Below, in pieces: positions 56,221 through 64,000 of a stretch of 64,000 nt of DNA. Every line of letters starts with the position of its first letter. Position 1 is the first letter of the stretch. The DNA is from Candidatus Endomicrobiellum glyptotermitis (lineage in GTDB: Bacteria > Elusimicrobiota > Endomicrobiia > Endomicrobiales > Endomicrobiaceae), in contig JAIRYQ010000002.1 in assembly GCA_031267715.1 (NCBI GenBank), positions 372,001-436,000 of the forward strand, in the 5' to 3' direction. The notes below the pieces were generated by a model. That model ran no database searches. It saw only the letters and a program-made list of their open reading frames with translations, and was not told the origin of the DNA. The translations under genes and the position numbers were made by a program.

Positions 56221-56931
56221 TTAATCCCTTATTTTTGAAAGGAGTCTCAAAACCTCAAGATAAAGCCAAACAAGAGTTACCATAAGAGAAAAAGCGCAAT
56301 ACCACTCCATATATTTATGGGAGCCATAACTTACAGCATTTTCAATTAAATCAAAATCAACAATGAGGTTAAACGATGCGATAACAACAACTGCAAAATT
56401 TATAATAATACCCAAACTTGACGAATTGTGAATATATGAAAAATTCCCAAGTCCAAAAACATTTAAAACCAAATCAACAATATAAACGAAGGATATAGTA
56501 AACGTTGAAAGTATCACAATTTTTTTAAACCTAGAAGTAGCTTTGAGTATGCCAGCCTTATATGAAGCAAGCATGCAAAACAAAACACAGATTGTTAAAA
56601 GAATGGAATTTACTACAATACCTGGACATGATTTTTCAAAATGCAAAGAAATCATACCTAAAATAAGTCCTTCGCATATTGCATAGAGTGGTGATAAATA
56701 CGGTGTTAATGCCTTTTTAAACACTAAAACAGTAACCAAACCGAAAGCACATATTAATATTGGAAACAATAAAGGCATTACAATATTGGGATTTGTCCAA
56801 GAATAGAATGCACTTGCCACAAGAAAAATCCATAAAATTATACCCTTGTTTACTGTCCCAGACAACGTCATAACTTTATCGCTCCCAGCAGACATACGAA
56901 AAACACTATCCTTCAAAAGCGGATTACTCAT
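56221..56931 (-). CDS. Bax inhibitor-1/YccA family membrane protein
   Basis: Integral membrane protein of 236 residues with seven likely membrane segments. The start SNPLLKDSVFR followed by MTLSGTVNKGIILW is typical of the bacterial Bax1-I subfamily; SPLYAICEGLILGMISLHFE near 79 and NLIVDFDLIENAVSYG near 187 are the conserved core, including the acidic pair implicated in pH-sensitive calcium leak in BsYetJ. The physiological role in bacteria is not settled. ATG overlaps the Nudix gene by eight bases. Confidence 0.88.
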   Translation of the reverse strand: MSNPLLKDSVFRMSAGSDKVMTLSGTVNKGIILWIFLVASAFYSWTNPNIVMPLLFPILICAFGLVTVLVFKKALTPYLSPLYAICEGLILGMISLHFEKSCPGIVVNSILLTICVLFCMLASYKAGILKATSRFKKIVILSTFTISFVYIVDLVLNVFGLGNFSYIHNSSSLGIIINFAVVVIASFNLIVDFDLIENAVSYGSHKYMEWYCAFSLMVTLVWLYLEVLRLLSKIRD

Positions 56932-57373
56932 CTACCCCTCCCCCTTTAATCAAATCATATGCTATATTAACGAACTTTCTTTGATTTACAAAGTAAAGCA
57001 AATCTAACGCTTGCTTCAAGTCAAACCACCCAAATTTTGATATCTCATTCTTGTCAAAATCCAAAGCATCCTCTAGCGCAAGGGCAAGAAAATACACGGA
57101 GTGTTTTTTAACCCTACAACCTTCCAGGTCACCAAGAAGATTGTTAATCACGTAAACATCTTCCTGTCTAAAACCATCGATAAACTTAATTCTACTGATC
57201 CCAGTTTCTTCGAAAATCTCTCTAGTCGCAGTTCCCAACTCAGTCTCGCCTTTCTCAACATGACCTTTTGGAAATCCCCATAATCTATCTCTCTTTGAAT
57301 TTACAAGCAAAAATACAGGTTCAGCATTTTGCATTTTATATACTATCGCACCACAGGAAAACTCTTTGAACAT
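56924..57373 (-). CDS. Nudix hydrolase (diadenosine tetraphosphatase-like)
   Basis: Hydrolase of nucleoside diphosphate-linked compounds. 149 residues. The Nudix box is complete: GHVEKGETELGTATREIFEE followed by TGI near 36-58. The start FSCGAIVYKMQNAEPVFLLV and WGFPKGH resemble bis(5'-nucleosyl) tetraphosphatases, so Ap4A is a reasonable substrate, unproven. ATG start. 104 bases after the cinA remnant gene and overlapping the next gene. Confidence 0.88.
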   Translation of the reverse strand: MFKEFSCGAIVYKMQNAEPVFLLVNSKRDRLWGFPKGHVEKGETELGTATREIFEETGISRIKFIDGFRQEDVYVINNLLGDLEGCRVKKHSVYFLALALEDALDFDKNEISKFGWFDLKQALDLLYFVNQRKFVNIAYDLIKGGGVDE

Positions 57374-57477
57374 TTACAACTCTTTTTTTAATGTTAAAAC
57401 TTAAAACATATGTTAAGTTGACCGCTCAATTAAACTATTTACACTCCTTCCTCAGGATTATCTCATTTTATTCAATG

Positions 57478-57990
57478 TTATGCAATCAATCTCCTTCTTA
57501 ATAAGTCCAAAACTGCATCAACAGTTTTTTTTCTTACTTCAAGCCTTGTCCCACTAAAGTTAAACTTAAAACTTTCAGCTTTATTTTTATCAGCAAAACC
57601 CACATATACAAGACCTATTGGTTTTTCTTTCGTACTTCCGCATGGTCCGGCAATACCGGTCGTTGAAAAAGCATAATCACTGCCTGAGAGTCTCAAAATA
57701 CCCTCTGCCATTTCTTTTGCAGTTTCACTGCTTACGGATCCATAATCTGCCAAAGTTTCTTCTTTTACACTGAGTAGTTTTATTTTTAAATAGTTTGAAT
57801 ACACAACAACAGAACCCTTAAAATACGAGGAGCTGCCTGAAACGTTTGTAACTGCTGCAGATATCATTCCTCCACTGCATGATTCTGCAAAAGAAATCGT
57901 TTTTTTATTTTCAACTAAAAGACGACCTATGACAGATTCAATCGCACCCTTATCAAAGTCAAAAATACTATCTTTTAAAAACATTGACAA
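57478..57990 (-). CDS. pncC: Nicotinamide-nucleotide amidase (CinA C-terminal domain only)
   Basis: Deamidates nicotinamide mononucleotide in pyridine nucleotide salvage. 170 residues, matching the stand-alone PncC length. Conserved FAESCSGGMISAAVTNVSGS near 34, YSNYLKIKLLSVKEETL near 64, GSVSSETAKEMAEG near 84, and STTGIAGPCGSTKEKPIGLV near 108. The start is TTG at 57990, seven bases after AGGAG; ATG 57984 is next. The same frame continues upstream into recognisable but broken CinA sequence, so this is the surviving half of a once full-length cinA. Confidence 0.9.
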   Translation of the reverse strand: MSMFLKDSIFDFDKGAIESVIGRLLVENKKTISFAESCSGGMISAAVTNVSGSSSYFKGSVVVYSNYLKIKLLSVKEETLADYGSVSSETAKEMAEGILRLSGSDYAFSTTGIAGPCGSTKEKPIGLVYVGFADKNKAESFKFNFSGTRLEVRKKTVDAVLDLLRRRLIA

Positions 57991-58440
57991 ATTTGAGCTC
58001 CTAATATCATTTATTATTTTGTTGACAAGAACTTCATTCGAGGCAGAAGTTAAAAACTTAACACCAGCAATTTTGGACGACTCACTTATAAGAATACCAC
58101 ACTACATGAATTCCGAACCTTGGACTACCAGGTGAGACTTCTTTAAAAACTTGTTTTATTGTTCCTGCAGCAAAAGCAACTCCAACGCCAAACACGCATA
58201 AAACTACATTTCTCTCTTTATGTTTTTAGAGTAATTTTTAGAAACGACAAAACGTCTTTCTCAAACATCAGTTCTATCTCTTTAGATAGAACCTTATAAG
58301 CAAAAATAAAGTTTTGCGGAAACATTTTTTCTCGTTGCCTTAAAATTTAAATTGGTTTTATGAATCGATGCTATCGAGCGAATCAAAAAGCACCACTTTA
58401 CATATGGACTCTAAGACTTTTTTAAATCCTGTACTTTTTA
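57991..58440 (-). pseudogene. cinA: Broken N-terminal part of cinA
   Basis: Pieces of the CinA molybdopterin-binding-like domain and linker in different frames. AYKVLSKEIELMFEKDVLSFLK near 58240-58310 (20-residue core EIELMFEKDVLSFLK) matches 'LLPGVPKEMKxMFEKEVLPFL'. CVFGVGVAFAAGTIKQVF near 58140-58210 matches the following 'RTFGxxES' segment. SSKIAGVKFLTSASNEVLV, in frame with the intact amidase, matches the linker. Stops and at least two frameshifts separate them; the beginning of the gene is not recognisable. Confidence 0.65.
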
Positions 58441-58738
58441 TCACCAATCAACAATACATAAACAGCAGCCTAAGCCCTACCACGGGAAACTGCATTACTC
58501 TTTTCTAGCAAGAAGAAGTTCATTTTTTTTTATATATATGCCGTATATAAAACCTAAAGAGCTGCTTCCACTTAAATTCCTGCAACGTATCCAACAGGAT
58601 AAGAATAAGATAATTCTTGATCTTTCTTTCACACAACCACTTCTTCTTATATACCTCGCAAAACGCGATATCAACCAATAAAGTAACAAAAAAACAACAC
58701 CGTGAGGGGGGGGTACAACAAGACCAAAACACAAACAG
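58441..58738. other. Spacer between tRNA-His and the cinA remnant
   Basis: About 300 bases. A G8 run at 58706-58713 is the only long G run on the plus strand. Minus-strand frames continuing from the tRNA (58520-58780) give a basic peptide with no family resemblance. Nothing else seen. Confidence 0.4.
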
Positions 58739-58813
58739 GGTGGCTGACGGGACTTGAACCCGCAACCTTCGGTTCCACAAACCGACGCTCTAACCAATTG
58801 AGCTACAACCACC
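58739..58813 (-). tRNA. tRNA-His (anticodon GUG)
   Basis: 75 bases including the encoded extra G at position -1, which pairs with discriminator C73, the identity element of histidine tRNA. Acceptor GTGGTTG with CAGCCAC (one G-U); anticodon stem TCGGT/ACCGA, loop TTGTGGA, anticodon GTG; T arm TTGCGGG-TTCAAGT-CCCG. CCA not encoded. 14 bases after tRNA-Arg; one transcript from the promoter at 58916-58945. Confidence 0.96.
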
Positions 58814-58827
58814 AAACAAGAGAGAGA

Positions 58828-58901
58828 CGTCTCCGGCGTGAGTTGAACACGCAACCTACTGCTTAGAAGGCAGTTGCTCTATCCAATTGAGCTACGGAGA
58901 C
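58828..58901 (-). tRNA. tRNA-Arg (anticodon UCU)
   Basis: 74 bases. Acceptor GTCTCCG pairs with CGGAGAC, discriminator G; D arm TAGCTCAATTGGATAGAGC; anticodon stem ACTGC/GCAGT, loop CTTCTAA, anticodon TCT; T arm GCGTG-TTCAACT-CACGC. CCA not encoded. First of the tRNA-Arg-tRNA-His pair. Confidence 0.96.
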
Positions 58902-58915
58902 AACAACCGGCTATG

Positions 58916-58945
58916 ATTCTAACAAAACCATTTCTCTTGCGTCAA
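58916..58945 (-). promoter_or_regulatory. Promoter for tRNA-Arg and tRNA-His
   Basis: TTGACG (58940-58945) and TAGAAT (58916-58921) on the minus strand, 18-base spacer (17 if read as TTAGAA). Predicted start lies only a few bases before the tRNA-Arg 5' end at 58901, as usual for tRNA genes. Confidence 0.7.
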
Positions 58946-59062
58946 CATTAAACCATACATAAAACACACTCTATTCTAAAACAAAACATAACTCGTTTTG
59001 CTATTTCCTCCATGAATTTTATTTTGTTTTATCTTAAATAGCTTTAAAGACTACATGCTAAT

Positions 59063-61684
59063 TTATATATTTTTAAACTCCAAGTTATCTATCTCTTCAC
59101 CTATAACATTCAGTCTTGCCACATCTACAACTATATTATCGCCTTCTTTTAATTTTCCAGAAATAAGTTGAGAAGAAAGAGGATTTAACAAATAAGTCTG
59201 TATGGCCCTTTTTAATGGTCTTGCTCCAAAAGCGGGATCATATCCTTTTAACGATATAAAATCCTTCGCCTTATTAGTAAGTCTCACATGGATATTTTTT
59301 TCAGCAAGACGGCATTTAAATGACTTGATTTGTATGTCGATAATTTTATTCAACTCCTGTTCACCTAAACTTTGAAATATTATTATCTCGTCCACTCTAT
59401 TTAAGAATTCAGGCTTAAAGTAATTGTGAAGCTCCTGCGTAACCTTATTTTTTATTTTATTAAAATCATCATAATCTTGGATATACTGCGACCCTATATT
59501 TGAAGTCATTATAATAACAATGTTCTTAAAATCAATAGTTCTTCCATGTCCATCCGTGAGTCTACCATCATCAAATATTTGTAGCATAACATTGAACACT
59601 TCTGGAGTAGCTTTTTCAATTTCATCAAACAAAACCACACAGTATGGCCGTCTCCTTACAGCTTCGGTTAATTGCCCCCCATCTTCAAAACCGACATATC
59701 CCGGAGGAGCGCCTATAAAACGGGAAACACTATGTTTTTCCATATATTCGGACATATCAATCCTAACTATATTTTTTTCATCATCAAACAATAATTCCGC
59801 AAGCGCCTTTGCAAGTTCTGTTTTTCCAACGCCCGTAGGACCTAAAAATAAAAACGAACCTATAGGTTTACTAGGATCTGAAAGTCCGGAACGAGAACGA
59901 CGCACCGCGTTCGCTATTGCAGATATCGCTTCATTTTGACCAACAACTCTCTCATGCAATTTATCTTCAATTTTAAGAAGTTTCTGTACTTCGCTTTCTA
60001 TCATGCGGCTAATCGGAATACCCGTCCACTTGCTTACTACTTCAGCAATATCTTCCTCGTCAACTTCTTCTTTTAACATTTTCTTTTTTTTCTGTAGTTC
60101 AAGAAGCTTTTTATTTTCATCCTCAAGGTTCTTTTTTACATGTGGAATTTTCCCATAGCGAATTTCAGCAACAGCACTCAAATCACCAATTCTTTCAGCT
60201 TTTTGCTCTTCAGACTTCATATCTTCAAGAGATACCTTAAAATTTCTTATATTGGATATAGCCTGTTTTTCTTTTTTCCAGTGAATTTTCATCTCTGCAG
60301 AATCTTGCTTTAAACTATCTATTTCCATTTCCAAACTTGCAAGACGTTCTTTTGAAGCAGAGTCGCTCTCTTTTTTTACAGCCTGTTTTTCAATTTCGAT
60401 CTGTCTGATTCTGCGCTCTATAATATCAAGCTCTGTAGGCATAGAGTCTATCTCTATCCTCAACTTACTTGCTGACTCATCAACTAAGTCTATGGCTTTA
60501 TCTGGTAGATATCTATCCGTTATATATCTTGCACCCAGTGTTGAAGCAGCAACTAACGCTGAATCTTTTATTTTTACGCCGTGATGTACTTCGTATTTTT
60601 CCTTTATACCTCTTAAAATCGCAATTGTATCTTCAACCGATGGCTCGCCAACAAAGACAGGTTGAAAACGCCTTTCCAAAGCTGCATCTTTCTCTATATA
60701 CTTTCTGTATTCATTAAGAGTAGTCGCCCCCAAAAGCTTAAGTTCGCCACGTGCAAGCATAGGCTTTAACATATTCGCAGCATCAACCGCGCCTTCGGCA
60801 GAACCAGCGCCAACTATCGTATGTAACTCGTCAATAAAAAGAATAATCGTTCCTTGAGCTGAATGAATTTCTTTAAGAATCGCTTTAAACCTATCTTCAA
60901 ATTCCCCCCTGTATTTTGCACCAGCTATTAGCGCTCCTAAATCCAAATCTATAACTTTCTTATCTTTTAAACTTTCAGGAATATCTCCATAAATTATACG
61001 CTGTGTCAGCCCCTCTACTATTGCCGTTTTGCCTACACCAGGTTCACCTATAATGACAGGATTATTTTTTGTTCTTCTAGATAAAATTTGAATACATCTG
61101 CGAATTTCGTTATCTCTTCCTATGACGGGGTCAAGTTTTCCAAGTCTTGCTAAGTCAGTTAAATTTCTTCCATATTTCTCCAAGGCTTGATACTTATCTT
61201 CAGGATTTCTGTCTATAACCCTTTGCTCGCCTCTTATACTTACAAGAGCTTTTAGAATAACATCTTTAGTAATTCCGAATTTCTTCAATACTTTTGATGC
61301 ATTCTCAAAACAATCCTCTACTATGGCAATAAAAATGTGTTCTGTAGATACAAAATCATCTTTTAAACTCTTTGCCACCTTCTCTGAACTACTTAAAATT
61401 TTATTCAAACTCTGTGATAAAAATAAATTTCCACCTGAAACTTTTGGTTTTTTTTCAATTTTTGAAAGCAAATCTCTAGAGATGTCCGCAAGCAGAGAAT
61501 CTTCTCGACCAGGCAACGCAGTCTTCTTTAATATCGCCCCGACCACCCCATCTTCTTGTTTAATCAGAGCGTACAAAATATGTTCGCAAGTAATTTCTTG
61601 ATTACCGTATTCGGACGCTATGTTTTGTGCATCTATCAAAGCCTCCTGCGATTTAACTGTAAACTTAGAAAGACTCCATACCAC
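59063..61684 (-). CDS. clpB: ATP-dependent chaperone ClpB
   Basis: Hexameric AAA+ disaggregase working with DnaK. About 873 residues. N-domain with [16 protein letters not shown] and [11 protein letters not shown]; first ATPase [14 protein letters not shown] near 205; long coiled-coil middle domain near 395-530, which marks ClpB rather than ClpA/C; second ATPase [14 protein letters not shown] near 610; [20 protein letters not shown]; and sensor region [18 protein letters not shown] 61684 directly follows AGGAGGAGAATT and restores the normal N-terminus; the frame is open 33 codons upstream. Confidence 0.96.
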   Translation of the reverse strand: MVWSLSKFTVKSQEALIDAQNIASEYGNQEITCEHILYALIKQEDGVVGAILKKTALPGREDSLLADISRDLLSKIEKKPKVSGGNLFLSQSLNKILSSSEKVAKSLKDDFVSTEHIFIAIVEDCFENASKVLKKFGITKDVILKALVSIRGEQRVIDRNPEDKYQALEKYGRNLTDLARLGKLDPVIGRDNEIRRCIQILSRRTKNNPVIIGEPGVGKTAIVEGLTQRIIYGDIPESLKDKKVIDLDLGALIAGAKYRGEFEDRFKAILKEIHSAQGTIILFIDELHTIVGAGSAEGAVDAANMLKPMLARGELKLLGATTLNEYRKYIEKDAALERRFQPVFVGEPSVEDTIAILRGIKEKYEVHHGVKIKDSALVAASTLGARYITDRYLPDKAIDLVDESASKLRIEIDSMPTELDIIERRIRQIEIEKQAVKKESDSASKERLASLEMEIDSLKQDSAEMKIHWKKEKQAISNIRNFKVSLEDMKSEEQKAERIGDLSAVAEIRYGKIPHVKKNLEDENKKLLELQKKKKMLKEEVDEEDIAEVVSKWTGIPISRMIESEVQKLLKIEDKLHERVVGQNEAISAIANAVRRSRSGLSDPSKPIGSFLFLGPTGVGKTELAKALAELLFDDEKNIVRIDMSEYMEKHSVSRFIGAPPGYVGFEDGGQLTEAVRRRPYCVVLFDEIEKATPEVFNVMLQIFDDGRLTDGHGRTIDFKNIVIIMTSNIGSQYIQDYDDFNKIKNKVTQELHNYFKPEFLNRVDEIIIFQSLGEQELNKIIDIQIKSFKCRLAEKNIHVRLTNKAKDFISLKGYDPAFGARPLKRAIQTYLLNPLSSQLISGKLKEGDNIVVDVARLNVIGEEIDNLEFKNI

Positions 61685-61877
61685 AATTCTCCTCCTCTTA
61701 TTTACTTTAACGACACCAACTTGTGTGCCACCATATACATTGTGTCCGCATTTCACAAACACCCTAACTTTTGTAATCTGCATATCTACTTACACAAGTC
61801 TATTCTTTGGAAGGCATATCCTTAGATATTCTTCTATCATAAACCACATCAAACCTACTAGGAGGTAACTACTAATA

Positions 61878-61906
61878 ATTTAAGAGTGCATACTTGTTAT
61901 GTCAAC
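61878..61906 (-). promoter_or_regulatory. Sigma-70-type promoter for clpB
   Basis: TTGACA (61901-61906) and TAAATT (61878-61883) on the minus strand with a 17-base spacer, about 190 bases before the clpB GTG. No CIRCE element is seen. A perfect 20-bp palindrome lies about 55 bases upstream (61959-61978). Confidence 0.65.
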
Positions 61907-61958
61907 CATCTTATCAAAATAAGATAAAGGATGTCCTAAAATTTAATTTATCAAACAT

Positions 61959-61978
61959 TTCCCTTCAGCTGAAGGGAA
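61959..61978. repeat. Perfect 20-bp palindrome upstream of clpB
   Basis: TTCCCTTCAGCTGAAGGGAA, identical on both strands and with no loop. Centred about 65 bases above the -35 box of the clpB promoter. It has the form of a dimeric regulator binding site. It could also form a hairpin in RNA read from either strand, but no T-run follows. Confidence 0.7.
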
Positions 61979-63592
61979 CGGGGGATATAAAATATTTAAC
62001 CTGTACCTTTAAATTCACTTGGTGGTGCTCTGCATGCCCCTTATATTTTATGTGTGATATGACTTTTTTTAATAATGTTCTTTTCATAAATACAAGTTCA
62101 TAATTATTTTTTGTGGATATGACTCATTTCTTGCGCTATGTGACCATTGCAATTTTTTCTCACTGCACAAGTATTTTTTTTACACAAGAAAACTACGCAT
62201 TTGGCACTAAAATATAGACGGAAAATATTGTGTGTGACACAAAATTTTCTTTTTTTTCATACATAGTAGACATATTGTGACACCATAGAGCAGCTACGGG
62301 TGTTTAATAGCATATTTTACACTTGGTCCGCACAGATAAGTTTCTGATTGTCCACCGCTTTACAGTAGTTATAAATCTCAATCTATAAAAAGAATTTGTG
62401 GATTTTCTTTTGCTTTTAAAATAAGATGCTTGTGTTATTCCCGTCTTTATCTCATCTACAGCGAAAATCGAATTTTTAAATTTATCTCTTTACCAACAAC
62501 ATTGATAGATATTCCAAATGGTGAGCTTATAATAACTTGTACTAAATTGACTAAGTGCGATTTTCGTTCTTGCTTCCCGTCCCCAAGTTTTTTCCCAAAT
62601 CTATAAAAACTATTTCCGCAAAAGACAAAACACCATTACCACATCACCCACAAAAATCGCCATAAATGGTCTTAAAAGCAGATTTTAGACTGTTCACACA
62701 GTCTTTTTATAAAATCACTTCTTTTAAAAGAACCAACATCTTCTAGTCTTTTTCTAAATTTCGGTATGGTTTGAATCTCTTCAAAGTTAGCTCTGCCATT
62801 CTTTTCTATTTTTCTTTTTTCACTCAAGCAAATAAAAACAAAATGTCATTGTTCTTATTTGTATCTGAAAAATACAGCTATATCCACAGAGTATTCTTCT
62901 CTAGCATCAGACTGGGGCAAACCTTATCCCCCCCCCCAGCCAAAAAAACTGCTGGCTAGTTTGTATGCATTCCTCTGGATACTTGTGCAATCATCAATAA
63001 ATTATTTTAAAAATCTTTACACCGCCACAATTTCTTCTGGGGCTGCTTGTGTGTAACCTTCCAACCCTGAAATATAGTCAAATGCCACTTATCCGCACTG
63101 CCATAAAAAATTCTCCTTTTTCTTTTATTTTTAAGAGCTAAAAACCACCGGCTTTTCAAAATTGGTAATAGGATGTTGATTGTATACTGTACTTGAATAA
63201 AAATAGTGTTGCGAATAGGCTTATATTTTCATGAGCCATCCTGTTACAGATAAAAGCACGGTTAGCCGTATTCGAATGAGAGAATTTTTACCTACACTCA
63301 CTGCCAGAAATTCACTAGTATTGTTGTGTGGACCAAGTATAAGAAAACTGCAAATATCACGACACTGCGGCTCCCGTAATTGCGTTAAAACAATCACAGC
63401 TTTGAGGTAAAAACGAAGAAGAAGTTTCCTCCTTATGCTTGCTATAAAATTACTATAAAAATCCTAAATATATTTGGAAAAGAATTCTTAAAAGAACCTA
63501 ACCAGAGAGGCATTAGGTATTCCGGATTTCACAAATGAATAAGATACAGTTAAACGAAACATGCCAAACAGAAATCATTTATGCTAATTCCG
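61979..63592. other. Decayed 1.6-kb stretch between mfd and clpB
   Basis: No intact gene. Contains a C10 run (62928-62937). Minus-strand fragments include KRSDFIKRLCEQSKI near 62690-62740, weakly like the start of an HU-type DNA-binding protein, and a well-formed ribosome site (AAGGAG) followed by ATG near 63105 that opens only eight codons. Other protein-like runs end quickly in stops. I cannot name the parent genes. Confidence 0.5.
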
Positions 63593-64000
63593 TCATCTAA
63601 ATCCATAAAATTCAATACCAGACAGAAATTCTTTAAGGTATTCAACTGCACTTGCGTTGATTATTTCCTTTTTTAACCCGATCGCATAACGTTTACCTGG
63701 TAAAAACTCTACTATTTTTGAATAATCACCTATTAATCTTGACACGTCTACTCCTGACAAATCTGCTTCTTGCGAAAAATACAGCCATATATGACTACCA
63801 TTTTCAGTTATTTTTTCAATTCTATTTTTTTTAGCACTAAGTCTCAAATGTGCTATTTCAAATAACATTTGCATCTCTTTTGGAATTTTTCCAAAACGAT
63901 CCAAAAGTTCATCTTTTAATTTCTCTAACGCTTTTATATCTTTTGCGACACTAAGTTTTCTGTAAAATAAAATTCTTATATTTTCATCTTCAATATATTT
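63593..64000 (-). CDS. mfd: Transcription-repair coupling factor Mfd, C-terminal end (5' part outside window)
   Basis: The frame is open to the window edge: 135 residues plus stop. It starts YIEDENIRILFYRKLSVAKD and continues ELLDRFGKIPKEMQMLFEIA, the conserved TRCF domain at the end of Mfd. The living protein removes RNA polymerase stalled at DNA damage and recruits UvrA. The ending (FLSGIEFYGFR) is short after the TRCF domain but plausible. Whether the rest of the gene is intact cannot be seen here. Confidence 0.88.
   Translation of the reverse strand, partial: KYIEDENIRILFYRKLSVAKDIKALEKLKDELLDRFGKIPKEMQMLFEIAHLRLSAKKNRIEKITENGSHIWLYFSQEADLSGVDVSRLIGDYSKIVEFLPGKRYAIGLKKEIINASAVEYLKEFLSGIEFYGFR

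Noticed and set aside
58550-58600. SRP RNA-like GGAAGCAGC on the minus strand
   Set aside because: The surrounding conserved core (GUCAGGUCCGGAAGG...) is absent and the fold does not fit.
58495-58854. 119- and 86-codon minus-strand frames running through tRNA-His
   Set aside because: They translate the tRNA gene itself and a following decayed spacer; not real proteins.
62690-62740. HU-like DNA-binding protein remnant (KRSDFIKRLCEQSKI)
   Set aside because: Only about 15 residues resemble HU; the rest cannot be aligned with confidence, so no pseudogene was named.

Overview
This is 64 kb of an AT-rich bacterial chromosome. Every gene I can support, about 46 protein-coding genes plus three tRNAs, lies on the minus strand, so genes are transcribed from high to low coordinates. 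The set is almost wholly housekeeping, and many spacers of 0.4-1.8 kb hold visibly broken genes. Dense conserved operons with pseudogene-filled gaps, no transposons and a nearly intact nucleotide and cell-wall gene set fit a genome in reductive evolution. My best inference is an Elusimicrobiota/Endomicrobium-type endosymbiont (termite-gut flagellate symbiont). That is inference from gene style and layout, not a database match.

Layout, low to high coordinate. 1-1461: 3'-incomplete FAD-linked oxidase. 1462-3264: decayed DNA. 3265-8965: infC-rpmI-rplT-(broken ktrA-like gene)-pheS-pheT translation operon with a good promoter at 9169-9197. 8966-10466: decayed DNA, including a broken lipoprotein-like gene. 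10467-12963: gcvT and lpdA. 13320-20829: proS, greA, ispG, rseP, dxr, cdsA, uppS and a 2[4Fe-4S] ferredoxin (isoprenoid, lipid-carrier and envelope genes). 21031-23683: rpsB-tsf-pyrH-frr. 24287-34197: murA, prmC, prfA, rpmE, rho, coaE, polA, trxB. 34235-36052: trxA, fmt, def. 36345-36417: tRNA-Val.

36566-54391 is a merged purine and pyrimidine biosynthesis cluster, in transcription order purC-purS-purL-purQ-(broken purF)-purD-purE-pyrB-pyrC-pyrK-(decayed 0.86 kb)-pyrD-pyrF-lysE::pyrE-purM-purN-purB. It covers most steps to IMP and UMP, but no intact purF, purH, carA or carB lies in the window. Its most unusual gene encodes a LysE-type membrane transporter fused to orotate phosphoribosyltransferase in one reading frame. 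PurS is a double-length, two-domain protein separated from PurL. 54833-57990: xth, engB, a Bax-inhibitor-1 family membrane protein, a Nudix hydrolase, and the surviving amidase half of cinA, whose front half is decayed. 58739-58901: tRNA-His and tRNA-Arg. 59063-61684: clpB with a clear promoter at 61878-61906. 61907-63592: decayed DNA. 63593-64000: the last part of mfd.

The main points for a second look are the LysE-PyrE fusion, the recognisable pseudogenes (purF, cinA N-terminus, ktrA-like, lipoprotein-like), an excess of long G runs on the coding strand (one just ahead of the trxA start, one inside pyrF), altered active-site residues in PolA, and several perfect inverted repeats at possible regulatory positions. 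Gene identities come from reading the translated sequences against remembered family motifs; no searches were run.
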